The notes: generated by a model from the sequence alone, not told the origin. Shown: positions 25,800-34,811, counted from the first letter of the stretch. The stretch is 64,000 nt of DNA from Maricaulis sp947259345 (GCA_965217205.1 OZ244254.1:1-64000), one strand, 5' to 3'. Numbers and translations: made by a program.

Positions 25800-26960
25800 A
25801 TGACCCATCTCGACACCGCCATTGCCGAATTGCGCGACCTTGTCGCTTTCGACACCACCTCACGCAATACCAACCTGCCGCTGATCGACCATGTGGAGGC
25901 CAAGCTCCTCGCCCTCGGCGCGGTCTGTGAGCGCATTCCCAATGACGATGGGACAAAGGCCAATCTCCATGCCCGCTTCGGACCGGCGGTGGATGGCGGC
26001 GTGGTCCTGTCGGGCCATACCGATGTCGTGCCGGTCGACTGCCAGCCCTGGACGTCGGACCCCTGGGTGCTGACCGACAAGGGCGACGGCCTCCTGTATG
26101 GGCGCGGAACCTGCGACATGAAGGGCTTCTCGGCCTGCATCCTGGCGCTGGCGCCGGACATCGCCGACGCGGATTTGAAGCGACCAGTCCACATCGCGCT
26201 CTCCTTCGACGAAGAGGTCGGCTGTCTCGGTGCGCCAGCCCTGATCGACCGGATCATGAAAGGCCCGGTCAAGCCGGCCATGGTTGTGGTCGGTGAGCCC
26301 ACCGACATGCAGGTCGTGACCGCGCACAAGGGCCTGTTCTCGCTGACCGTGAAAGTGCGCGGCCGCGAGGCCCATTCCTCGCTGGTTCGCGATGGCGCCT
26401 GTGCGATCACCCACACCGTGCCGCTGATGCAGTATCTGGTGGAGGCGGCGAAACAGATGGAAGCGGCGGCACCGGCCGACAGCCCGTTCAATCCGCCGCA
26501 TGGCACGCTCACGATTGGCGAAATCAAGGGCGGTACCGCGCTCAACATCCTGGCGCTTGATTGTGAATTCGGCTCGCTGATGCGGCCCTGTCCCTGGGAC
26601 GATCCGCACGCCATTGCAGACGGTTTGCGCGCACTCGCGACCCAAATCGAAGCCGAGATGAAGCGGGCCGCGCCTGAAGCCTCGATCGAGATCCGGGTGC
26701 GCTCCGACGTGCCCGCCTTCGCACCGGAGAATGACGGCGCTGCCGAGCGTCTCGCCCGCCAGCTCACCGGTGACAATTCCACGCGCGTGGTCAGCTACGG
26801 GACCGAGGCCGGCCAGTTCCAGGCGGCCGGGCTGAGCGTGGTGGTCTGCGGACCCGGGTCCATCAACCAGGCCCATCAGCCGGACGAGTTTGTGGCCATT
26901 GATCAGCTCGACCAGTGTTGCGTGTTTCTGGACAAGCTGGTGCGGGTGCTGGAGCGGTAG
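25800..26960 (+). CDS. argE: acetylornithine deacetylase (M20 family)
   Basis: A 386-residue M20 metallohydrolase that removes the acetyl group from N-acetylornithine in arginine synthesis. Metal-binding and catalytic motifs are visible in order: SGHTDVVPVD, GRGTCDMKGF, SFDEEVGCLG, GEPTDMQ and, at the end, NQAHQPDEF. The dimerisation domain (LFSLTVKVRGREAHSS) is present. Length fits ArgE. The ATG at 25800 starts the conserved domain; the longer frame from 25665 has no homologous character. Specificity for acetylornithine rather than succinyl-diaminopimelate is inferred from the overall pattern. Confidence 0.9.
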   Translation: MTHLDTAIAELRDLVAFDTTSRNTNLPLIDHVEAKLLALGAVCERIPNDDGTKANLHARFGPAVDGGVVLSGHTDVVPVDCQPWTSDPWVLTDKGDGLLYGRGTCDMKGFSACILALAPDIADADLKRPVHIALSFDEEVGCLGAPALIDRIMKGPVKPAMVVVGEPTDMQVVTAHKGLFSLTVKVRGREAHSSLVRDGACAITHTVPLMQYLVEAAKQMEAAAPADSPFNPPHGTLTIGEIKGGTALNILALDCEFGSLMRPCPWDDPHAIADGLRALATQIEAEMKRAAPEASIEIRVRSDVPAFAPENDGAAERLARQLTGDNSTRVVSYGTEAGQFQAAGLSVVVCGPGSINQAHQPDEFVAIDQLDQCCVFLDKLVRVLER

Positions 26961-26966
26961 GCTTGA

Positions 26967-27938
26967 TTAGCCGAAATCAGCTTCACACTGGCCCGCTTCG
27001 GCGGCTTGGCGGAGCTGGTCGATAACGAAGTTGACCGCGCGAGTTCGGGCCTCCGGATCTGACAGGACGAAATGGTCCAGCTCGCGAACGTCCAATTGTA
27101 TCGGGGTATTCGGGTTAAGCCGTTCTGCCCGGTCCATGGCTGCCTGCGACATCTCGTGGGACGGCCACATGCGGTCGTGTCGACCGGCAATCAACAAGGT
27201 GGGTTGGGCAATGCGCTCGACCGGGATGGCGGCTGCGTCCACCGCGTCCTGATTGCGCAGCGAGTCGGACAGGAAATCGCCAACTTCAAGGCGATTGAAA
27301 AAGACGTCAGTCAGGTTTGGCGAAAGCCAGCGAAAGGGAACAAAGGGCATGGGATCGCCATCGAGCGACCAGCTGGACCGTATCCGCAGTGTCGCGTGCG
27401 GGGCTTGCCAGACGACATGGCTCGGGACGGCCGCGACATAGGCGTCCGCCATTGGCGGGCTCGCCGCCGCCAGCTCTTGCTGGTAACTTGCGAGAACCAG
27501 CGCGAGTTCCCCGCCTTTGGATACGCCGACGATCGCCAAGCAACGCCTTGATGCACGGCGGCTTGACCTGAGCGCGGCCAGCGCGCTGGCAATGGGCTCG
27601 AGTGGTCGTTCGACCAGGTGGTCGGGCTGCCCGTCATGCCCGAAATACGACAGGCTGGCCGTGGAAACGCCGCGCCCGATGAAATCCTGTGCGATGCGGC
27701 CGAACCAGATTCCTCCGTCCGATCCCCCAAGCAGCACCACAAGTGGTGGGATGTCCTCGCCAACCGGGTCGCTCTCAGCCATCTGGAGCACGACGCCGTC
27801 ACGGACCAGAGGGTGGCTGACGGCGACGCCACGAACTTGAGGCTCGGATCCGGACTGCGCTTCGGCGGTCAATGTGATGAGCCCGCCGAGCAGGAGGCCC
27901 GAAATTGCGATGAGATGTTTCAAAGTGATGCCGCTCAC
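26967..27938 (-). CDS. secreted alpha/beta hydrolase (BAAT C-terminal-like)
   Basis: A 323-residue protein with a signal peptide (first ~28 residues, ending LTAEAQ). The hydrolase fold follows: oxyanion region VVLLGGSDGG, nucleophile elbow GVSKGGE near residue 140, acid region LIAGRHDRMWPS and terminal histidine in LDHFVL. This resembles the acyl-CoA thioester hydrolase/bile acid acyltransferase C-terminal domain. Its gene is convergent with argE, 6 bp apart. The substrate is unknown; a periplasmic esterase or thioesterase is the safest reading. Confidence 0.8.
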   Translation of the reverse strand: MSGITLKHLIAISGLLLGGLITLTAEAQSGSEPQVRGVAVSHPLVRDGVVLQMAESDPVGEDIPPLVVLLGGSDGGIWFGRIAQDFIGRGVSTASLSYFGHDGQPDHLVERPLEPIASALAALRSSRRASRRCLAIVGVSKGGELALVLASYQQELAAASPPMADAYVAAVPSHVVWQAPHATLRIRSSWSLDGDPMPFVPFRWLSPNLTDVFFNRLEVGDFLSDSLRNQDAVDAAAIPVERIAQPTLLIAGRHDRMWPSHEMSQAAMDRAERLNPNTPIQLDVRELDHFVLSDPEARTRAVNFVIDQLRQAAEAGQCEADFG

Positions 27939-28168
27939 CTGGGGAGATTAATCGGGTCCGCCGCTCAATGCGCGCCGACCAAGCCCACCGATACTGGCGT
28001 CGTTGCATGTCGGGAATCAACCGTAACGCGGAAATACGCGGTGTGTGCCCGCCTTGTGTCTCATCTCGGCCGATGGGATCGGGCCGTTGATCAGCTGGCC
28101 AGCTGTTGTGAATTTCTTGAGAAAATGGTGCGGAAACTGGAGGCCTGACATCGTGGCCAGGGGCAGGC

Positions 28169-28609
28169 ATGACTTACCATTATGCGTATGATGCGGAGAT
28201 CAAGGCGTTCCGGATCCGCTTCGCGGGTCGGGTCGACATGGAAGAGATTCTCCGGTCCGACCAGGAGATCATCCACGAGCCGGAATGGGCGGCTTCGCGC
28301 CGTATCCTGACGCATCTCGACATTGACGCCGATCTGAGCGCCCTGACACTGCAGCAATATCTCAAGGTCGCCATGCCCTATATGGATGCGACCCGGGAAA
28401 TCCGCGGCAAGGGGACGCGTGAAGCCTGGGTGATCCCGGCGCGCTGGAACTCGCCCATCATCCAGGTCTGGGAGCAATTGCCCCACAAGGATGAACACCA
28501 TGCCTTCGCGGTATTCGATACCGAAGTCGAGGCTCTGGACTGGCTGCTTCGGCCAGGGCGGGACGGCGAGGCGAGTATCTCAGGGGCTAATCCACAATCG
28601 TCATCCTGA
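28169..28609 (+). CDS. unknown 146-residue protein, SpoIIAA/STAS-like
   Basis: A 146-residue soluble protein. The sequence opens with a beta strand pattern (YHYAYDAEIKAFRIRFAGRV), then alternates helices and strands (RRILTHLDIDADLS, AFAVFDTEVEALDWL). This looks like a SpoIIAA/STAS-type fold of the kind found in many small alphaproteobacterial proteins, but I cannot name a family. No signal peptide or membrane helix. It is separated from its neighbours and its last codons run into the REP-like palindrome at 28599. Confidence 0.6.
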   Translation: MTYHYAYDAEIKAFRIRFAGRVDMEEILRSDQEIIHEPEWAASRRILTHLDIDADLSALTLQQYLKVAMPYMDATREIRGKGTREAWVIPARWNSPIIQVWEQLPHKDEHHAFAVFDTEVEALDWLLRPGRDGEASISGANPQSSS

Positions 28610-28662
28610 CGAAAGTCAGGACCCAGCCGGGCGGGTGGTCCGGGTTCCGGCTTTCGCCGGAA
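28599..28662. repeat. REP-like palindromes left of the GIY-YIG gene
   Basis: Two hairpins lie side by side: TCCTGACGAAAGTCAGGA at 28604-28621 and TTCCGGCTTTCGCCGGAA at 28645-28662, both with tetraloop-like GAAA/TTTC centres and TGAC/GACCC flanks. The first recurs in inverted orientation at 29035-29052. This is the style of dispersed intergenic repeats of alphaproteobacteria. Confidence 0.7.
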
Positions 28663-28704
28663 TGACGGGGTAAGGGATGGCTTGGGACCAATAGTGCCGC
28701 AAAT

Positions 28705-29013
28705 TCAATCTATCGGTGCCCACATCTGGATGGTTTCGTAGAGATCATCCCAGTCCGGATTGGTGGCTTCGATCAATTCGAGTTTCCACGACCGCCGCCA
28801 GTTTTTCAGGCGCTTTTCACGCTCAATGGCGAAGCCGAAATCTTCGTGAAATTCGTACCAGACCAGTCGGTGGACGCCATATTTGCGCGTGAAGGACGAT
28901 CCCTTGCCGTCGCGATGCAGCATCACCCGCATGGCGACATTGCCGGTGACACCGATGTAAAGCGTCCCGTTTCGCTGGCTGGCCAATATGTAGACACAGG
29001 GGTGTTTCGCCAT
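28705..29013 (-). CDS. GIY-YIG family endonuclease-like protein
   Basis: A 102-residue single-domain GIY-YIG protein. The motif reads CVYILAS ... LYIGVTG, followed by the conserved Arg region (NVAMRVMLHRDG) and the catalytic glutamate in AIEREKRLKNW. The C-terminal NPDWDDLY is typical of this small family (UPF0213/YhbQ-like). The gene is bracketed by inverted copies of the same palindrome (28604-28621 and 29035-29052), suggesting it is a mobile unit or acts on the repeat. Such proteins are usually assigned only as putative nucleases. Confidence 0.85.
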   Translation of the reverse strand: MAKHPCVYILASQRNGTLYIGVTGNVAMRVMLHRDGKGSSFTRKYGVHRLVWYEFHEDFGFAIEREKRLKNWRRSWKLELIEATNPDWDDLYETIQMWAPID

Positions 29014-29026
29014 CCTAGCTTCAGCC

Positions 29027-29057
29027 GGTCTGGGTCCTGACTTTCGTCAGGATGACG
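29027..29057. repeat. REP-like palindrome right of the GIY-YIG gene
   Basis: TCCTGACTTTCGTCAGGA at 29035-29052 is the reverse complement of the copy at 28604-28621. The match extends outward (GGGTCC... and ...GATGACG) to about 25 bp, so the two copies face each other across the nuclease gene. Confidence 0.7.
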
Positions 29058-29077
29058 GTAGAGGGTTGCGCTTGCAC

Positions 29078-29108
29078 AAAAAAGGGCGCCGCAGCGGGCG
29101 CCCTTTGA
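29078..29108 (-). terminator. rho-independent terminator of the sqdB gene
   Basis: AAAGGGCGCC (29081-29090) pairs with GGCGCCCTTT (29097-29106). On the minus strand the stem is followed by a run of six T, so it terminates transcription from the gene ending at 29127. Confidence 0.85.
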
Positions 29109-29126
29109 TCGTGGCGTCAGACCCGC

Positions 29127-30335
29127 CTACTCCGCGGCCGTCTCTGCCGGTGCGGCGGTCGCCGCGTCTTCCCGGACCTTGCCCCAATAGGAGATGCAGG
29201 GAATCTTCGAGCGGTCGCAGCGATCGGCGTATTTGCGCGCGATATCCGTGACTTCTTCCATCAGCCCGTCAGCCAGCGTGGTCGGCTTGAGGCCGAGCTG
29301 GAGGAAGGTGTTATTCTCGACATGGAGGTCGTTTTCGTCCGCCTCATTGCGCGGATTGGGAACGAGCTGCATCTCGGCGCCGGCCAGATCGGCAATCATT
29401 TTCGCCAGGTCGCGGACGCGGTGGGTCTCGGTCATCTGGTTGAGGATATGGACCTTGTCACCCGGCTTGGGCGGGTTCTCGACCGCCAGCTGGATGCAGC
29501 GCACCGTGTCCTGGATATGAATGAAGGCGCGTGTCTGGCCGCCTGTGCCGTGCACGGTCATCGGGTAGTTCACGGCCGCCTGCATCAGGAAGCGATTGAG
29601 CACGGTGCCGTAATCGCCGTCATAGTCGAAGCGGTTGATCAGGCGTTCATCGCGCTTGGTCTCTTCGGTCTGCGTGCCCCAGACAATACCCTGGTGGAGA
29701 TCGGTGATCTTCACCTTGTCGTTCTTGTTGTAGAAGTGGAAGAAGAGCTGATCCTGGGTCTTGGTCATGTGGTAGATCGAGCCCGGATTGGCCGGGTACA
29801 GGATCTCCTGATCCTTCAGGCCCTCATCCGTTTCGATCTTCACCTTGAGATATCCCTCGGGGATCTTCATCCCGGCCGTGCCATAGCCATAAACGCCCAT
29901 CGTGCCGAGATGGACGAGGTGGATGTCGCGGCCGCTTTCGACGATCGCGGCCAGAACGTCATTCGTGGCGTTGAGATTATTGTCGACCGTATAGCGCTTG
30001 TGGCGCGCCGACTTCATCGAGTAGGGCGCGGCGCGCTGTTCGGCAAAATGGATGATGGTATCGGGCTGCTCGGCCTCGATGAGGTCGACCAATTCCTGAT
30101 AGTCCTTGCCGATATTCATGTCGACGAAGGCGATGTCGCGGCCCGACACCTCTTTCCACGCGGCCAGGCGTTCCGACATCGGACGGATCGGGGTCAGGCT
30201 CTCGACCTCGAGTTCGACATCGATCTTGCGGCGCGAGAGGTTGTCGACGATGACAATGTCATGGCCGAGATTGGAGAGGTGAAGCGCGGTCGGCCATCCA
30301 CAGAAGCCGTCTCCGCCCAATACGATCACTTTCAT
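29127..30335 (-). CDS. sqdB: UDP-sulfoquinovose synthase (SQD1/SqdB type)
   Basis: A 402-residue extended SDR enzyme that makes UDP-sulfoquinovose from UDP-glucose and sulfite, the head-group donor for sulfolipid SQDG. The NAD-binding start VLGGDGFCGWPTALHLSNLGH is characteristic of SQD1/SqdB, as are HFAEQRAAPYSMK, the catalytic-Thr region LGTMGVYGYG and the Tyr-Lys pair in GSIYHMTKTQD. DLHQGIVWGT and RAFIHIQDTVRCI also fit. The C-terminal Ala/Glu tail is variable. No sulfolipid glycosyltransferase gene is nearby. A divergent 388-bp spacer separates it from gap. Confidence 0.85.
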   Translation of the reverse strand: MKVIVLGGDGFCGWPTALHLSNLGHDIVIVDNLSRRKIDVELEVESLTPIRPMSERLAAWKEVSGRDIAFVDMNIGKDYQELVDLIEAEQPDTIIHFAEQRAAPYSMKSARHKRYTVDNNLNATNDVLAAIVESGRDIHLVHLGTMGVYGYGTAGMKIPEGYLKVKIETDEGLKDQEILYPANPGSIYHMTKTQDQLFFHFYNKNDKVKITDLHQGIVWGTQTEETKRDERLINRFDYDGDYGTVLNRFLMQAAVNYPMTVHGTGGQTRAFIHIQDTVRCIQLAVENPPKPGDKVHILNQMTETHRVRDLAKMIADLAGAEMQLVPNPRNEADENDLHVENNTFLQLGLKPTTLADGLMEEVTDIARKYADRCDRSKIPCISYWGKVREDAATAAPAETAAE

Positions 30336-30723
30336 GCTACGTCTGCCCCTGACGTTAAATCCCTAGGCTTTTTGTTCTCGCAGCGGGGCGCGGGCATGGC
30401 AAGGGGTGGCCTGCTGTGTGGGCTGCACCGGTAACTGGCCGGACAGGCTCCGGACGGGTTTCGTGCTGGCTCGGGAGGTCCCGTGCAGACGGTAACGTTA
30501 TCATTAACCAAGTGTGCACAAATGTCGACTTTCAGGCACGAAGCTTGCGGGTGCTTCGGGCTAGGCGGGAATATTGGTCGCAGGCTCCGGGATTGTAAAA
30601 AAAATCCGCCTTCGGGCGCTTTCCCGCACCGCATCGGTGGACGGCGGCCCGAAAGCTCGCTAAATCCGCGCCAACTTCTTCCGGACGCCCCGGTCCGGTT
30701 GATCAGACTTAGGAGAGAAGAGC
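30336..30723. other. 388-bp divergent spacer between sqdB and gap
   Basis: No gene is seen. The stretch should contain both promoters and a long gap leader. A CtrA half-site-like TTAACC occurs near 30505 and an A8 run near 30597. AGGAGAG at 30711-30717 is the gap ribosome-binding site. I cannot place the promoters with confidence. Confidence 0.4.
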
Positions 30724-31734
30724 ATGGCCCTTCGGGTTGCGATTACCGGTTTTGGTCGTATCGGCCGTCTGGCGCTGCGTGCGGTTCTCGAGAACAAGCG
30801 CTGGGACGAAGTCGAGATCGTGGCGATCAATGACAGCTCCACCCCCGAAACCAATGCTCATCTCCTGACCTATGACAGCGTGCACGGCCGCTATCCGGGC
30901 GAGATCAAGGTCGGTGATGACTGGATCGATGCCGGTTTCGGCAAGATCCAGAAAGTCTCCAACCGCAATCCGGCCGAACTGCCCTGGGGTGATATGGGCG
31001 TCGATATTGTCATGGAATGCACCGGCGCCTTCAACTCGAAAGAGGCCTCGATGGCCCATATCGAGGCGGGCGCCAAACGCGTCCTGTGCTCGGCCCCGGC
31101 CAAGAATGCCGACAAGACCATCGTCTATGGCGTCAATCACGACCAGCTGACCGCCAACGATATCATCGTCTCCAATGCCTCGTGCACGACCAATGGCCTG
31201 GCCCCGGTCGCCAAGGTGCTCAATGACGCGGTCGGCATCGAGCGCGGTCACATGACCACGATCCACGCCTATACCGGCGACCAGCCGACGCTGGACCGCA
31301 ATCACAAGGATCTGCACCGCGCCCGCGCCGCTGGCATGTCCATGGTCCCGACCTCGACCGGTGCCGCCAAGGCCGTCGGCCTGGTCCTGCCGGAACTGGT
31401 CGGCAAGCTCGACGGCGCCGCCGTCCGCGTTCCGACCCCGAATGTCTCGCTGATCGACCTCGTTTTCACCCCGGGCCGCGCCACCACGGCGGAAGAGCTG
31501 GCCGAGGCGGTCAAGGCCGCCGCTGACGGTCCGATGAAGGGCGTGCTCGGTTACGACACCCTGCCGCTGGTCTCGATCGACTATAATCACGACAGCCGTT
31601 CCTCAATCGTCGCCCTCGACAAGATCAAGGTTATCGACGAGCGCCTGGCCCGGGTCATGACCTGGTATGACAATGAATGGGGCTTCGCCTGCCGCATGGT
31701 CGACACCACCGTCGCCATGGGCAAATTCCTGTAA
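30724..31734 (+). CDS. gap: glyceraldehyde-3-phosphate dehydrogenase
   Basis: A 336-residue enzyme converting glyceraldehyde 3-phosphate to 1,3-bisphosphoglycerate with NAD. Visible motifs are the Rossmann start GFGRIGRLALRAV, the adenine-ribose Asp in VAINDSS, the active-site cysteine in SNASCTTNGLAPV, the catalytic His in TTIHAYTGDQ and the C-terminal WYDNEWGF. Length is standard. It begins a gap-pgk-aldolase run on the plus strand, with pgk 24 bp downstream. A strong AGGAG lies 8 bp before ATG. Confidence 0.97.
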   Translation: MALRVAITGFGRIGRLALRAVLENKRWDEVEIVAINDSSTPETNAHLLTYDSVHGRYPGEIKVGDDWIDAGFGKIQKVSNRNPAELPWGDMGVDIVMECTGAFNSKEASMAHIEAGAKRVLCSAPAKNADKTIVYGVNHDQLTANDIIVSNASCTTNGLAPVAKVLNDAVGIERGHMTTIHAYTGDQPTLDRNHKDLHRARAAGMSMVPTSTGAAKAVGLVLPELVGKLDGAAVRVPTPNVSLIDLVFTPGRATTAEELAEAVKAAADGPMKGVLGYDTLPLVSIDYNHDSRSSIVALDKIKVIDERLARVMTWYDNEWGFACRMVDTTVAMGKFL

Positions 31735-31758
31735 AACCCGCAGCCAGAGGGCTTCGCC

Positions 31759-32970
31759 ATGACCACGATCCGCCGCATCCAGGATGCCGACGTCCAGGGC
31801 AAGCGCGTGCTTGTCCGCGTTGATTTCAACGTGCCGATGAAAGACGGGCAGGTCAGCGACGCGACGCGTCTGGAATCGGCCCTCCCGACCATTGACCATC
31901 TTGTCGAGCGCGGCGCGAAAGTCATCCTGATGGCCCATTTCGGCCGACCCAAGGGGCAGCGCCGCGCCGAGATGTCACTTGAGCCGGTCTGCCAGCCCCT
32001 GGCCGATCTGATGGGTGTCGAGCTCAGCTTCGTCGATGACGTCGCGGGCGAGGATGCGGTTGCGGCCGTCGCCGGCATGGCTGATGGCGATGTCCTGTTG
32101 TTGCAGAATACGCGTTTCGAGGCTGGCGAGGAAGAGAATGAGGCCGGCTTTGCCAAGGCCCTGGCCGCGCTCGGCGACCTCTATGTCAACGATGCCTTCT
32201 CCGCGGCACACCGTGCCCATGCCTCGACCGAAGGCGTGACCCATCACCTGCCGTCTTATGCCGGTCTGGCCCTGCAGCGCGAGATCGATCACCTGGTCGC
32301 AGCGCTGGAAAGCCCGAAACGCCCGGTCATCGCCCTGGTCGGCGGGGCCAAGGTTTCGACCAAGCTCGACCTGTTGCAAAACCTGGTGAAGAAGGTCGAC
32401 ACGCTCTTTGTCGGCGGTGGCATGGCCAACACGCTGCTGCATGCGCAAGGCGTCAAGGTCGGTGCCAGCCTGTGCGAGAAGGACCTCGTCGATACCGCCC
32501 GCGCCATCCTGGCGGCGGCCGAGGAAAGCGGCTGCAAGCTGATGCTGCCGAGCGATGTCGTGCTGGCCAAGGAGTTCAAGCCGAACCCCGAAACCCGTCT
32601 GGCTGCCGTGACCGATGTGGCGGCGGACGAGATGATCCTCGATTGCGGACCGGCCACAGTCGTGGCCCTCGGCCAGGCGATCGACAAGGCGAACACATTG
32701 ATCTGGAACGGCCCGCTCGGCGCCTTCGAAACACCGCCCTTCGACACGGCAACTGTTGAGGTTGCCCGTTCGGCCGCGCGTGCTGCGGTGGAGGGCGAGC
32801 TGATCGCGGTGGCGGGTGGCGGTGATACCGTTGCGGCGATGAACCAGGCGGGCGTCGCCGACGATTTCACCTTCATCTCGACCGCGGGTGGCGCTTTCCT
32901 GGAATGGATGGAAGGCAAGACCCTGCCGGGAGTGGCGGCGGTCATGGGAGAGTCCGAACTGGTCGCGTGA
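31759..32970 (+). CDS. pgk: phosphoglycerate kinase
   Basis: A 403-residue kinase that transfers phosphate from 1,3-bisphosphoglycerate to ADP. The N-domain substrate motifs RVDFNVPMKDG and HFGRPKG are present. So are the nucleotide-domain motifs GGAKVSTKLDLL, FVGGGMANTLL, IWNGPLGAFE and the C-terminal STAGGAFLEWMEGK. Full length for bacterial enzymes. It lies directly after gap and is almost surely co-transcribed. A 177-bp spacer to the aldolase may hold an extra promoter. Confidence 0.97.
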   Translation: MTTIRRIQDADVQGKRVLVRVDFNVPMKDGQVSDATRLESALPTIDHLVERGAKVILMAHFGRPKGQRRAEMSLEPVCQPLADLMGVELSFVDDVAGEDAVAAVAGMADGDVLLLQNTRFEAGEEENEAGFAKALAALGDLYVNDAFSAAHRAHASTEGVTHHLPSYAGLALQREIDHLVAALESPKRPVIALVGGAKVSTKLDLLQNLVKKVDTLFVGGGMANTLLHAQGVKVGASLCEKDLVDTARAILAAAEESGCKLMLPSDVVLAKEFKPNPETRLAAVTDVAADEMILDCGPATVVALGQAIDKANTLIWNGPLGAFETPPFDTATVEVARSAARAAVEGELIAVAGGGDTVAAMNQAGVADDFTFISTAGGAFLEWMEGKTLPGVAAVMGESELVA

Positions 32971-33147
32971 TGTGACGGGATGACACGTCACAGGACGAAT
33001 GGTATCGGTAACATAAATCGCCGGGCAGCGCGCGAAAATCCGCGCGCGTCCGGTGGGAATTCAAATCGCTCCGGGGTAAAAGGGCGAGAGTCGGAACGGG
33101 CAGGCGGGCGCCTGCCGCAACATGCTTGAACAGCTGGGGGTATCCTG

Positions 33148-34185
33148 ATGGATCTCGATCAACTCAACGAAATCGCCTGCGCCATGGTGGCCCCGGGCAA
33201 GGGTATTCTGGCCGCTGATGAATCGACCGGCACGATCGGCAAGCGCTTTGCCTCGATCGGTCTCGACAACACGCCGGACAATCGCCGCGACTGGCGCGAC
33301 ATGCTCTTCCGTACCGAGCCGGCCATGAGCAAGCACATCTCCGGCGTCATCCTCTATGATGAGACCATACGCCAGAGCGCCAAGGACGGCACAGCGCTGA
33401 CCAAGCTGATCACCGATGCCGGCTCGATCCCGGGCATCAAGGTCGATATGGGTGCCAAGCCGCTCGCCGGTGCCGAAGGTGAAACCATCACTGAAGGCCT
33501 CGACGGCCTGCGTGACCGCCTCGCTGATTATTACGAGCTGGGCGCCCGCTTCGCGAAATGGCGCGCCGTGGTCAATATCGGCGACAAGGGCGATGAGAGT
33601 GTGCCCAGCCAGTATTGCATCAATACCAATATGCACGCTTTGGCCCGCTATGCGGCCCTGTGCCAGGAAGCCAATATCGTCCCGATCGTCGAGCCGGAAG
33701 TCATCATGGATGGCGATCACTCGATCGAGCGCTGCTATGAAGTCACCGAGTTCGCACTGAAGACGCTCTATCGCGAGCTGTTCGACCAGGGCGTTGTGCT
33801 GGAAGGCACGATCCTGAAGCCGAACATGGTCATTTCCGGCACCACCAATGACGACCGCGCCAGCCGCGAGGAGGTCGCTGACATGACTGTTCAGTGCCTG
33901 TCCAATTGCGTACCGGCGGCTGTGCCGGGCATCGCCTTCCTGTCGGGAGGCCAGAGTGATGAGGAAGCCACCGAGCATCTTTCCATCATGAACGAGGCCT
34001 ATGACCTGCCCTGGCCGATGACCTTCTCCTATGGTCGCGCCCTTCAGGCCGCTCCGCTGAAAGCCTGGGCCGGAAAGGCGTCGAACTACGATGCCGCCCA
34101 AGCTGCCTTCAATCACCGCGCCAAGATGAACGGCCTCGCCGCGCTGGGCGAATACAAGCCTGAGATGGAAAAAGAGACGGCTTAG
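33148..34185 (+). CDS. class I fructose-bisphosphate aldolase
   Basis: A 345-residue Schiff-base aldolase of the eukaryote-like class I type. Motifs: GKGILAADESTGTIGKR at the N-terminus, KWRAVVNIGD, IVPIVEPEVIMDGDH, and the Schiff-base lysine in GTILKPNMV. The C-terminal SYGRALQ is the phosphate-binding part. It cleaves or forms fructose 1,6-bisphosphate without a metal ion. Placement after gap and pgk completes a triose-phosphate block. A strong terminator follows at 34213. Confidence 0.95.
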   Translation: MDLDQLNEIACAMVAPGKGILAADESTGTIGKRFASIGLDNTPDNRRDWRDMLFRTEPAMSKHISGVILYDETIRQSAKDGTALTKLITDAGSIPGIKVDMGAKPLAGAEGETITEGLDGLRDRLADYYELGARFAKWRAVVNIGDKGDESVPSQYCINTNMHALARYAALCQEANIVPIVEPEVIMDGDHSIERCYEVTEFALKTLYRELFDQGVVLEGTILKPNMVISGTTNDDRASREEVADMTVQCLSNCVPAAVPGIAFLSGGQSDEEATEHLSIMNEAYDLPWPMTFSYGRALQAAPLKAWAGKASNYDAAQAAFNHRAKMNGLAALGEYKPEMEKETA

Positions 34186-34212
34186 GGCGTCTCTTTCTCG
34201 CGCGAACAACAA

Positions 34213-34242
34213 AAAACCCCCGGCCAGCTGGCCGGGGGTTTT
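34213..34242. terminator. bidirectional rho-independent terminator
   Basis: AAAACCCCCGGCCAG and CTGGCCGGGGGTTTT form a perfect 15-bp palindrome with A and T runs on the two outer sides. It can serve both the aldolase gene and the convergent gene ending at 34266. Confidence 0.92.
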
Positions 34243-34265
34243 CTCATTCCGGATATCCGGTTGGC

Positions 34266-34730
34266 TTAGCCGCCGAGCTCGGAGATGTGGAGCCGCGAGG
34301 AGGCCAGGTCGGAATTATTGCCGTAGGTGCCGATCCAGATGTCATACTGGCCGGACATCGGGCTGCCCCAGGCCAGAGACGGGTTCAGGCCATTGGTGTC
34401 GTCATTGCAATACCAGGAGCCGTCCGGTGCATTGACTACGAGCGTCGTGTCGGCACTGGAATAGGCGCTGATATAGAGCGGCAGCGAGCCAGCATTGAAG
34501 TTCAGGCGGAAGTCCGGCGCGTTGGCGATCATGCCGCGGCAGGACGGGGACAGGTTGGACGCCTGGATGGAACCACCGGCGGTGATCGAGGTGGTGTACG
34601 GGTCCGGCTGGAAGCCCGAATTCAGGTTCACGGTGCCGAAGGTCGGTTGCAGCGACCAGTCCTGGGCGGCAGCAACGCCAGCGAAGGAAGCAGCGGCGAT
34701 CCCGGCGGCGAGAATGGCTTTGATAGACAT
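34266..34730 (-). CDS. small secreted beta-rich protein (PPC-like)
   Basis: A 154-residue exported protein with a clean signal peptide (SIKAILAAGIAAASFAGVAAAQ). The mature part is rich in Ser, Asn, Gly and aromatic residues (GGSIQASNLSPSC, YISAYSSADTTLVV, SGQYDIWIGTYG). It has two cysteines, probably disulfide-bonded, and resembles pre-peptidase C-terminal (PPC) type beta sandwiches. The ATG at 34730 is chosen because AAGGGGA lies upstream and the signal peptide starts there. It ends ISELGG. Function is unknown; an envelope or surface protein is likely. Confidence 0.75.
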   Translation of the reverse strand: MSIKAILAAGIAAASFAGVAAAQDWSLQPTFGTVNLNSGFQPDPYTTSITAGGSIQASNLSPSCRGMIANAPDFRLNFNAGSLPLYISAYSSADTTLVVNAPDGSWYCNDDTNGLNPSLAWGSPMSGQYDIWIGTYGNNSDLASSRLHISELGG

Positions 34731-34811
34731 GGTATTTCCCCTTTTCACAGACAGACGAGCAATACATTTGCCCCCGTTGAGCGACACCCTTGTATAAACT
34801 GGATGAAAGGA

